Positions 7,030-13,506 of a DNA stretch of 20,605 bases are shown here, piece by piece. Source of the stretch: Desulfuromonadales bacterium (GTDB lineage: Bacteria; Desulfobacterota; Desulfuromonadia; Geobacterales; Pseudopelobacteraceae); NCBI GenBank assembly GCA_015688915.1, contig JAATGX010000272.1:1-20605 (forward strand), read 5' to 3'. The notes under the pieces were generated by a model. It was not told where the DNA came from, did not search any database, and saw only the letters and a list, made by a program, of their open reading frames with translations. How positions within the stretch are numbered: position 1 is the first letter of the stretch; every line of letters starts with the position of its first letter. The translations under genes were made by a program, and so were the position numbers.

Positions 7030-7695
7030 CTAGTCCTCTTTCTTTACCGTGAACTTGTAGCCGCTGAACATGCTGGATATCTCGCCGCCCCGTTCCTTGA
7101 TATCCATCAGCCAGGCACTGTAGATGTGATTGATGACAAAACCCACGATGAGCCACATGCTGAAGTGGTGCGCCAGGCGCATCCCCTGGTTGCTGAACAG
7201 GGCGTACATGAAGCCGAGCACCCGGTACATGGGCGAACCGGGCGCGTGCTGGGCGTACAGCGCAAAACCGGTCAGGATCATCAGCGAGTAGAGGAAAAAC
7301 AGGCAGACATAGGCGGAGGTCGCCAGGGGATTGTGCCCGATGGTCTCGGGCACCTTCCGGTCGAGCAGCAGATAGTAACGCAGCATCCTGAGCATCTTCT
7401 CCCGTCCCTTGAGGGTGGCCAGGGGGAAGAACTCCCTCCAGCCGGAATACCTGTTGCCGATAAACGACCAGATTATCCGGGAAATCACGCTAACGGTAAA
7501 GAGGTAGGCCGCCGTGAAGTGGAAGAAGCGGATCCACCCCATGGTGAAATCCGAGGCCGATTTTCCGAAGGAGAAAGGGGTCCCGATGAAGAAACCGGTG
7601 ACGCACAGGACAACGATGGACATGACGTTGGTCCAGTGGCACCAGCGTACCGGCAGTTCCCAGACATAGCGTTTGAACTTGGGTTGATTCGGCAT
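7030..7695 (-). CDS. hyaB: [NiFe] hydrogenase b-type cytochrome subunit (HyaC/HoxZ-like)
   Basis: The 221-residue integral membrane protein has about four helices and the histidines expected of a di-haem hydrogenase cytochrome b: RWCHWTNV near residue 18, RFFHFTAAYLF near 58, RLAHHFSMW near 178 and INHIYSAW near 190. In this family it anchors the small/large subunit pair and passes electrons from the iron-sulfur relay to quinone. The ATG at 7695 is preferred because an upstream ATG in this frame lies inside the large-subunit gene and adds a non-homologous leader. AAAGGGGGC precedes the chosen start. It begins 13 bases after the large-subunit stop, so it is surely cotranscribed with it. The symbol follows the Geobacter scheme, in which B is the cytochrome (not the E. 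coli large subunit). Confidence 0.92.
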   Translation of the reverse strand: MPNQPKFKRYVWELPVRWCHWTNVMSIVVLCVTGFFIGTPFSFGKSASDFTMGWIRFFHFTAAYLFTVSVISRIIWSFIGNRYSGWREFFPLATLKGREKMLRMLRYYLLLDRKVPETIGHNPLATSAYVCLFFLYSLMILTGFALYAQHAPGSPMYRVLGFMYALFSNQGMRLAHHFSMWLIVGFVINHIYSAWLMDIKERGGEISSMFSGYKFTVKKED

Positions 7696-7708
7696 GATCG
7701 CCCCCTTT

Positions 7709-9406
7709 CTAGGAAACCGTGACCTTGACCACTTCGTTGCCCGTGGCATCCACGACATGAACGGCGCAGGCGAGACAGGGGTCAAAGGAGTGGATGGTGC
7801 GCAGGATCTCCAGCGGCTTGTTGGGATCGGCAACGGGGGTGCCCACCAGGGCCGCCTCGTATGGGCCGCGCTGCCCCTTGGCGTCGCGGGGCGAGGCGTT
7901 CCAGGTGGAGGGGACCACCGCCTGGTAATTGAGGATCTTCTGGTCCTTGATCTTGATCCAGTGCCCCAGGGCGCCGCGCGGCGCCTCGTGCCAGCCGTAG
8001 CCGTTGGCCTCTGCCGGCCAGTCCGCGGGGTCCCATTTCTCGTTGGCGTGGATACGGTAATCCCCCTTGGCGATGTTGCCGATCAGTTCGTTCAGCCACA
8101 CGGGGGTCTGGCGGGCGACCAGCAGGCAATCTATGCCGCGGGCGCCGGTCCGGCCCAGGGTGGAGAAGAGCGCGGCCGGCCCGACACCCAGCTTGCCCAG
8201 CACCATGTCGACCGCCGCCTTGGCCTCTTTCTGGCCGGAACAATAGGCCACCAGCACGCGGGCCAGCGGCCCCACTTCCATGGCCTTCTCATCGTAGCGG
8301 GGCGCCTTGACCCACGAGTATTTCTTGTCCGTGTCCAGATGCTCATACGGCGGCTTGGGCCCGCTGTACGCCGGTTCCGTCTCCCCATCCCAGGGATGGA
8401 GCCCCTTGCCCGGTCCGGAGGAGTTCTCGAACCAGGAGTGGTCCACGTATTCGGCCACCTTTTTCTGGTCCAGCGGGATGACCTTGGAGATATCCTTGTT
8501 CAGGATGGCGCCGGCCGGGAACCAGAGGTTGCCGTTGGCATCCGGGAAATCGCCGTAGCTGAGGTAGTTGCCCACGCCGCCGCCGATTGCCGCCCAATCC
8601 TTGTAGAACGAGGCCACCGCCAGCAGGTCCGGGATGTACACCTTTTCCACGAAGTCCTGGGCCTTTTTCAACAGGCGCTTGATTTCCATCAGCTTGTCGG
8701 CGTTCAGGGCGTTCTGGGAGTCAGGATCGATCGGGATCGCCATGCCCCCCACCAGGAAGGTCTGGGGATGGGGGTTCTTGCTCCCCAGGATGGCGTGGAT
8801 CTTGATGACGTCCTTCTGCCACTCCAGCGCCTCCAGGTAATGGGCCGTGGCCATGAGGTTCGCCTCGGGCGGCAGCTTGTAGGCCGGGTGCCCCCAGTAG
8901 GCGTTGGCGAACGGTCCCAGGCGGCCGGAGGCGACGAACGACGTGAGCTTGTCCTGTACCCCCTTGAAGTAGGTGGCGGAATTGTTGGGCCAGTCGGAGA
9001 TGGAGGCGGCCAGCTTGGAGGTCGCGGCCGGATCGGCCTTGAGGGCCGAGGTGACATCGACCCAGTCCAGGGCGTGCAGATGGTAGAAATGGATCACATG
9101 ATCCTGCACGTTCTGGATGCCGATGATGATGTTGCGGATCAACTGCGCGTTGGGGGGGATCTTGATCTTGAGGGCGTCCTCCACGGCACGGATGGAGGCG
9201 ATGGAGTGCACGGTGGTGCAGACGCCGCAGAAACGCTGGGTCCAGAACCAGGCGTCGCGCGGGTCGCGCCCCTTGAGGATCTTCTCGATGCCGCGGAACA
9301 TGGTACTGGAACTCCAGGCATCGGTTATCATGCCGCCGTTCACCTCGGCCTCGATACGGAGATGTCCTTCTATCCTGGTAATCGGGTCAACAACAATCCT
9401 GGCCAT
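7709..9406 (-). CDS. hyaL: [NiFe] hydrogenase large (catalytic) subunit
   Basis: The 565-residue protein is of normal length for a group 1 uptake hydrogenase. The first nickel-binding motif is RFCGVCTTVH (Cys60, Cys63). The second is DPCLACAVH (Cys544, Cys547, His550). After His550 comes a 15-residue tail beginning VVDATGNEV, the peptide normally removed by the maturation protease. The N-terminus VVDPITRIEGHLRIE is the classic family start. GGGAGGGAT lies directly upstream of the ATG. It starts 3 bases after the small-subunit stop. With the Tat-targeted small subunit it would be exported folded and would oxidise H2 at the outer face of the inner membrane. Greening-type subgroup cannot be set by eye, though gene order resembles Geobacter Hya (group 1f in that scheme). 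Confidence 0.96.
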   Translation of the reverse strand: MARIVVDPITRIEGHLRIEAEVNGGMITDAWSSSTMFRGIEKILKGRDPRDAWFWTQRFCGVCTTVHSIASIRAVEDALKIKIPPNAQLIRNIIIGIQNVQDHVIHFYHLHALDWVDVTSALKADPAATSKLAASISDWPNNSATYFKGVQDKLTSFVASGRLGPFANAYWGHPAYKLPPEANLMATAHYLEALEWQKDVIKIHAILGSKNPHPQTFLVGGMAIPIDPDSQNALNADKLMEIKRLLKKAQDFVEKVYIPDLLAVASFYKDWAAIGGGVGNYLSYGDFPDANGNLWFPAGAILNKDISKVIPLDQKKVAEYVDHSWFENSSGPGKGLHPWDGETEPAYSGPKPPYEHLDTDKKYSWVKAPRYDEKAMEVGPLARVLVAYCSGQKEAKAAVDMVLGKLGVGPAALFSTLGRTGARGIDCLLVARQTPVWLNELIGNIAKGDYRIHANEKWDPADWPAEANGYGWHEAPRGALGHWIKIKDQKILNYQAVVPSTWNASPRDAKGQRGPYEAALVGTPVADPNKPLEILRTIHSFDPCLACAVHVVDATGNEVVKVTVS

Positions 9407-9409
9407 ATC

Positions 9410-10549
9410 CTATCCCTCCCTGGTTTCGTCGCTGGGTTCTTTGTCTTTCCGCACGGCGTTCAGCACCCCATGGACCGCAAACGCCGCCGCCGCACCGGCC
9501 GCCACACCGATACCGATCTTGTCGGCGGTGTGTTCGATACCAAAGCCGGGCACGTTGGGCAGACGTTTGTACATCGGTCCCATGGTATCCCAGAAGGCCG
9601 GTTCCGAACAGCCGGCGCAGGGATGTCCGGCGCCGACGGGCCAACTGGTCTTCTCGTTGTAGCGCTGGGTGGGACAGTTATGGAAGGTCGCCGGCCCCTT
9701 GCACCCCACTTTGTAGAGGCAGAACCCCCTGCGATGACCGTCGTCGCCCCAGTGTTCGACATACTGGCCCGCGTCGAAATGGGGACGCCGTTCGCAGTTG
9801 TCGTGGATGCGCTTGCCATAGGCGAACAGCGGCCGGCCGTGGCCGTCCAGGGCAGGGATCTTGCCGAACACCAGGTAATGCACGATGGTGGCGGTCAGGT
9901 TGTCCGCATTGACCGGGCAACCGGGCAGGTTGATGACCGTTGCGCCGGGAACCGCCTCCTTGACCCCCACAGCGCCGGTCGGGTTGGGCACGGCAGCGGC
10001 AATGCCGCCGTAGGAAGCGCAGGTGCCCACGGCAACCGTGGCCGCGGCGTTGCCGCAGACCTGGCGGGCGCGATCGAGGTGCGACTTGCCCCCCACGCAG
10101 CCGTAGATACCGCCGTCCTTCATGGGTATCGAGCCTTCGACCACGCAGAGGTATTTGCCTTTGTAGTCGTTGACGGTCTTTTCCAAGGCAGCCTCGGCCT
10201 GGTGGCCGGCGGCGGCCATGATGGTCTCGTGGTAATCCACCGAGAGGATATCAAGCACGATCTCACCCACGGTCGGATTGGCGGCGCGCAGGAGCGCCTC
10301 GGTGTCGCCCGCGCAGTCCTGGAACTCCATCCAGACCAGCGGCGGGCGCTTCACCTCGTCCAGAGCCTCCGCCACCCGGGGGGCAAAGGAAGCGGGCAGC
10401 GCCATTGCCGCCGTTACGGCCGAACAGAACTTGAGAAAGTCGCGGCGTGAAACCCCCCGCTCCCTGAGAATCTCTCCGACCGAGTATTTCCGTTTTTCAA
10501 GACCTTGTTCTAAATCATTTGGTGTTGTCTCAAAATCTTCCTTACCCAT
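9410..10549 (-). CDS. hyaS: [NiFe] hydrogenase small subunit with Tat signal and C-terminal membrane anchor
   Basis: The 379-residue precursor has a twin-arginine motif VSRRDFLKF at residues 33-41, after an unusually long polar n-region of about 33 residues. The iron-sulfur relay ligands can be followed: Cys79 in EFQDCAGDTEA, GTCASYGG, LPGCPVN, the IHDNC histidine and cysteine, GFCLYKVGCKGP, HNCPTQ and HPCAGCSE. At the first site the usual CxxC reads CAGD, so the second proximal-cluster cysteine is Asp82. A hydrophobic stretch near 345-365 (IGIGVAAGAAAAFAVHGVL) is the usual membrane anchor. The ATG at 10549 was chosen over the one at 10582 because GGGAGG sits 6 bases before it. It is the first gene of the hydrogenase operon and is divergent from the pilus operon. 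Confidence 0.95.
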   Translation of the reverse strand: MGKEDFETTPNDLEQGLEKRKYSVGEILRERGVSRRDFLKFCSAVTAAMALPASFAPRVAEALDEVKRPPLVWMEFQDCAGDTEALLRAANPTVGEIVLDILSVDYHETIMAAAGHQAEAALEKTVNDYKGKYLCVVEGSIPMKDGGIYGCVGGKSHLDRARQVCGNAAATVAVGTCASYGGIAAAVPNPTGAVGVKEAVPGATVINLPGCPVNADNLTATIVHYLVFGKIPALDGHGRPLFAYGKRIHDNCERRPHFDAGQYVEHWGDDGHRRGFCLYKVGCKGPATFHNCPTQRYNEKTSWPVGAGHPCAGCSEPAFWDTMGPMYKRLPNVPGFGIEHTADKIGIGVAAGAAAAFAVHGVLNAVRKDKEPSDETREG

Positions 10550-10625
10550 CTGGAACCTCCCTTTTGTTGGAGTCAACCACATTATGGCGCAGCTACCGCT
10601 CTATCCGGGGCATTTCATGTTTAAC

Positions 10626-10654
10626 TTTATAAATAGAATTATGTTCTAATGCAA
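10626..10654 (-). promoter_or_regulatory. Candidate sigma70 promoter of the hydrogenase operon
   Basis: On the minus strand TTGCAT (10654-10649) and TATAAA (10631-10626, five of six matches to -10) are spaced 17 bases apart. This would start transcription near base 10619 and give a leader of about 70 bases before the small-subunit ATG. The -35 match is only moderate (TTG core). No sigma54-type -24/-12 element was found in the region. Confidence 0.4.
10634..10648. promoter_or_regulatory. Inverted repeat TAGAA-N5-TTCTA inside the promoter spacer (possible operator)
   Basis: A perfect 5-base inverted repeat (10634-10638 and 10644-10648) with 5 bases between arms sits exactly between the -35 and -10 boxes proposed for the hydrogenase operon, a common repressor position. 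The arms are short and AT-rich, so chance cannot be excluded. Confidence 0.3.
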
Positions 10655-10675
10655 TCGAAATTTAATGTACTCCAT

Positions 10676-10711
10676 GGCGGGCGGCGCTCCTCCACGGGGA
10701 GTGTCCCTGCC
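10676..10711. other. GC-rich hairpin in the divergent intergenic region
   Basis: GGCGGG (10676-10681) can pair with CCC-T-GCC (10705-10711, one bulged base), and CTCC (10687-10690) with GGAG (10698-10701). The result is a two-tier stem-loop within otherwise AT-rich DNA. No T-run follows on either strand, so it is not a standard terminator. It lies upstream of the proposed hydrogenase promoter and could be a protein-binding site or a remnant structure. Confidence 0.25.
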
Positions 10712-11033
10712 GGAACGGGATCATGTGCATGTAACGGTATGGTTACGCTAAATTAAAGTGGCCTCAATATGAATTTCATGCTATAACTCAGCGATATCTA
10801 ATGTATTATTATAAAATACTCATGTACACTTGAATGATCCGGCGTTACCCCATGACCGCTTTCCGCCACCAGGTCATACAGGGTATTTTACCAAAGTTTG
10901 CCGGGATGTTTTGCCGGACACAATCTCCCAGACCCGTGAGAATTATTTACATGCACAATCGTCGCGTTCTCATCTGCTGCCATAACGTTTGTATGCATCC
11001 CGCAGGCATCCCATCCGGTGAAATCGGGTCCGC

Positions 11034-12467
11034 ATGCTCCTCTTTGCGCGGCCCGGCAAACGCCGCCGGCTGGCAACGAACCTCATGAGCAACGTACTAT
11101 CCTTTTATCTTGACGGCACCGTTGTTCAGGCCGTGAGGGCGCGCATAGCCGACGGCACCGTGACGGTCAGGGACGCCAGGACCTTCCCCCACGAGGAACT
11201 GGAGGCTTATCTTTCGGACTGCCGGGAACGGTCGTGCATCCTCTGTTGCAACCCGTCTTCATTCCATCAGGACATCGTGTACCTCCCCCAGGCGGCCGGC
11301 AAATATTACGACAGCCTGGTCCGGGCCGAGGTACAAAGAGAGCACTCCGACCTGACCTCCTTCACCCTTTTCCACCGCACCATCGGCGAGGCGACGATAG
11401 AGGGCGCCCAGTACAGCAAGATCGCGGCGTTCAGCTATGCCGATGACCCGATTTCCGATTTCATATCCCTGTTCAGCCGCAACGGCAAGACTATCTCCAA
11501 TCTCTACGCCGCTCCGTACCCCATTTTTCGGTTGGCGGCTTCGGCCTGCGCCGTTGATTCGGACCAGGCGCGAATATTCATAGCCGCCCTTCCCGGCCAA
11601 AAACTCATCCTCCTGAGCGAAAAAGAAGAGTTCGAATTCATCCGCACGATCCCCTCGCCGGAGACAGCGCTGCTTCCCGCGGATATCCAGAACATCAACA
11701 TGACCATCGACTATTGTTTCCAGTCCCTGCGCGTGCGGCCGACGGAAGCGGTCATGCTCAGCCCGGCGCCGGAATCCGGGGAACCGTCCCTGGCCCTGGC
11801 CATCCCCTTCAACTCCGTCTGTCCCATGGCCCTGGCGGGCGTTCCCCACCACGTGGCCCAGGAATATCTGGCGCCCCTGGCCGCTGCCCTGCACCATTGC
11901 GAATCCCCGGGCGAATGCGACATCCTGCCCGCGGATTACCTGTCCTTCAAACAGAACAAACGGATTCTCTCCGCCGGGACCACGATATTGGTCGTGCTGG
12001 CGCTGCTCCTGGCCGGGCTTGTCATGACGGAGCGGATGGTGATTTCCGACCTCGCATCCCGTATCAACGCCTTGAGGGCGCACCTGGGCGGTGCCGTGGC
12101 GGAAGTCGCGGCCTACAGAAAGCTGGATGAAGAGACAAAGGCGCTCGGCAGCCCGATAGCATTTCTCAACAAGCTCGCCACATCCCGGAATCCCGGGGCC
12201 GCCCTCGCCGCCCTGACGCCTCCCGGAGCAACGAACTGTTCATACAAGGGCATTACGCTGAAAAAGGGGGAAGGCGTCATCAACGTTCACCTCGAGGGCG
12301 TTATTTCCGCGACCGGCTACCAGGAAACCCAGACCGTTTTTGAAGGATTGGTTGAATCGGTGGGGAAATTGCCGGGATACTCCGTGGTATCGGGCGCGGT
12401 CGACGTCAAACAGAAAACCTTCGCCATCGAAGCCCGCTACGGCGGCGCCGGACACCAGGGCAAATGA
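11034..12467 (+). CDS. mshI: MshI/GspL-like pilus assembly protein (PilM-like domain joined to a PilN-like membrane domain)
   Basis: The 477-residue product has an actin-like PilM/GspL-type cytoplasmic half (about 1-300). A single membrane helix follows near 311-331 (AGTTILVVLALLLAGLVM), then a periplasmic PilN-like part with a short coiled region and a small folded domain ending about residue 465. Thus PilM and PilN functions appear fused, as in GspL and MshI. In these systems the protein links the cytoplasmic ATPase ring to the periplasmic alignment complex. The start is uncertain: the ATG at 11034 gives MLLFARPGKRRRL, which resembles PilM N-termini. The ATG at 11085 (MSNVLSFYLDG) is also possible, and neither has a clear ribosome-binding site. 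The stop overlaps the next start by 4 bases. Overall sequence similarity is weak, so much of the assignment rests on layout and position. Confidence 0.72.
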   Translation: MLLFARPGKRRRLATNLMSNVLSFYLDGTVVQAVRARIADGTVTVRDARTFPHEELEAYLSDCRERSCILCCNPSSFHQDIVYLPQAAGKYYDSLVRAEVQREHSDLTSFTLFHRTIGEATIEGAQYSKIAAFSYADDPISDFISLFSRNGKTISNLYAAPYPIFRLAASACAVDSDQARIFIAALPGQKLILLSEKEEFEFIRTIPSPETALLPADIQNINMTIDYCFQSLRVRPTEAVMLSPAPESGEPSLALAIPFNSVCPMALAGVPHHVAQEYLAPLAAALHHCESPGECDILPADYLSFKQNKRILSAGTTILVVLALLLAGLVMTERMVISDLASRINALRAHLGGAVAEVAAYRKLDEETKALGSPIAFLNKLATSRNPGAALAALTPPGATNCSYKGITLKKGEGVINVHLEGVISATGYQETQTVFEGLVESVGKLPGYSVVSGAVDVKQKTFAIEARYGGAGHQGK

Positions 12468-13018
12468 ACCGCGCGACCGGCAGATATGATCGGGCCATCA
12501 GACCCCTGAAACTGGGTTTCCTGATAGCAACGGCGCTGTTTCTCGTCCTGGCCACGGCACTCGTGTTCCTGAAAAGGAACCACCGCCTGCTGGACAAGAC
12601 CCACGGCGAACTTGTCCGGGCCAAAGAGGGCCTGGCGCGGGTGAAGGAGGCCGGACAGAACCGGACACAGGCCCTGGCGACCCTCAAAGGGCAACTTGCA
12701 AAGGGACTTGAGACCTCCTCGCCGGAGAGGCTCATCTACGGAAAGGTCGATGAGATCAAGGCGCAGCTCAAACCGGATGACATGACCATCGCCAGCGTGG
12801 AAAAAAAGGGGGGCGACGCATCGCTCCAGTATACCCTCAAGTTCGTCAACCCCGGCTACTGCGACCTGCTCAATGCCGTCAACCGGCTGCAACAGGCTGT
12901 TTTCCCCTTTGCCCCGGTGGACTCCATTGCCGTATCCCAGGCGGAGCAGGGCGGAAAAGGGGTGGTGGAATTCACCGTCACCGGCACTATCCAGACAATT
13001 GACAGGGCCACGCCATGA
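12464..13018 (+). CDS. mshJ: MshJ/PilO-like inner-membrane alignment protein
   Basis: The 184-residue protein has a short basic cytoplasmic start, one membrane helix at about 17-36 (LGFLIATALFLVLATALVFL), a predicted coiled coil at about 40-80 and a small alpha/beta periplasmic domain. This is the PilO/GspM/MshJ layout. The family has little sequence conservation, so the call rests on topology, size and location between the MshI-like and MshK-like genes. It is joined to both by 4-base ATGA overlaps. It probably pairs with the periplasmic part of the preceding protein. Confidence 0.65.
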   Translation: MNRATGRYDRAIRPLKLGFLIATALFLVLATALVFLKRNHRLLDKTHGELVRAKEGLARVKEAGQNRTQALATLKGQLAKGLETSSPERLIYGKVDEIKAQLKPDDMTIASVEKKGGDASLQYTLKFVNPGYCDLLNAVNRLQQAVFPFAPVDSIAVSQAEQGGKGVVEFTVTGTIQTIDRATP

Positions 13019-13506
13019 CCATCGACAAAACGATCGCGGCGATGCTCATGATACCGCTCATAGGACTCGCCATACCGGCGGCGGTCTTTTTCCGCAAGAT
13101 GCCCCCCGCCGATCTGAGCGGCTCCGAGAAAGAGCTGATCGCCTTTTCCAGCCAGCCGGTCACAGTAGCGCAACCGGGCCGCCTGGCCGTTTATTCGGGG
13201 CTGGCATGCCCCCTTCGCCCCCCGGTCGTCAAAGACGGCGCCAAAGCAGCCGGACAAAATTTTCCGCCCGGCCCGCTGCCCCCCGCGAACGCCGATGCGG
13301 CGCGGCAGAAGGGCCGGCCAGCGGCAACCGACCGCCTCCCCGGCCTTACCATGATCTACAGCGACGGCCAGGCGCGGATGGCCATCATTGACGGCCACGT
13401 CCTGCACGAGGGGGCGTCCATCGGCAACCACAGGGTGGTAAAAATCGAAAAACAAAGGGTTCTGTTAAGAACAACCGGAAGGGACATATGGCTCACTATC
13501 GATTGA
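13015..13506 (+). CDS. mshK: MshK/PilP-like periplasmic linker protein
   Basis: The 163-residue protein has an N-terminal membrane or signal helix (about 7-26). A proline- and alanine-rich linker follows (about 60-105), then a compact C-terminal segment LTMIYSDGQARMAIIDGHVL continuing to LLRTTGRDIWL. That pattern, with a small beta domain that restates 'value, setting, key residue', is seen in PilP, GspC and MshK, which connect the inner-membrane complex to the secretin. Its end overlaps the secretin start by 19 bases. The assignment depends on position and domain layout more than on strong sequence identity. Confidence 0.65.
   Translation: MTIDKTIAAMLMIPLIGLAIPAAVFFRKMPPADLSGSEKELIAFSSQPVTVAQPGRLAVYSGLACPLRPPVVKDGAKAAGQNFPPGPLPPANADAARQKGRPAATDRLPGLTMIYSDGQARMAIIDGHVLHEGASIGNHRVVKIEKQRVLLRTTGRDIWLTID

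Larger units (their letters stand above)
10550..11033. other. Divergent intergenic region between the hydrogenase and pilus operons
   Basis: These 484 bases hold no convincing gene. The stretches 10611-10670 and 10740-10835 are clearly richer in A+T than the neighbouring genes, as expected for promoters. Besides the elements listed separately there are an inverted repeat GTAAC-N6-GTTAC (10731-10746), a near-palindrome ATGAATTTCAT (10769-10779) and a direct repeat of TTTGCCGG at a 13-base period (10897-10904, 10910-10917). A plus-strand promoter for the pilus operon must lie here, but I could not pick a pair of boxes with confidence. I compared the region with the GEMM (c-di-GMP) riboswitch consensus and found no match. 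Confidence 0.6.

Noticed and set aside
7694..10450. A 918-codon open frame on the plus strand, opposite the hydrogenase large and small subunit genes
   Set aside because: Its translation is low in complexity, rich in Gly, Val, His and Asp, and shows no domain. The minus strand carries unmistakable hydrogenase genes in this span. Long antisense frames are expected in high-GC genes.
10550..11033. Possible GEMM-type c-di-GMP riboswitch ahead of the pilus operon, as is common in Geobacter
   Set aside because: The conserved GEMM core segments (such as the GGACGCAAAGC block) are not present. The hairpin at 10676-10711 does not fit that structure.
10550..11033. Sigma54 (-24/-12) or sigma28 promoter for either divergent operon
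   Set aside because: No GG-N10-GC element with acceptable flanks and no TAAA-N15-GCCGATAA-like element was found on either strand.
10834..11088. An 84-codon open frame in the intergenic region just before the pilus operon
   Set aside because: There is no ribosome-binding site, no hydrophobic or conserved pattern and irregular codon use, and it overlaps the start of the MshI-like gene in another frame. Treated as non-coding.
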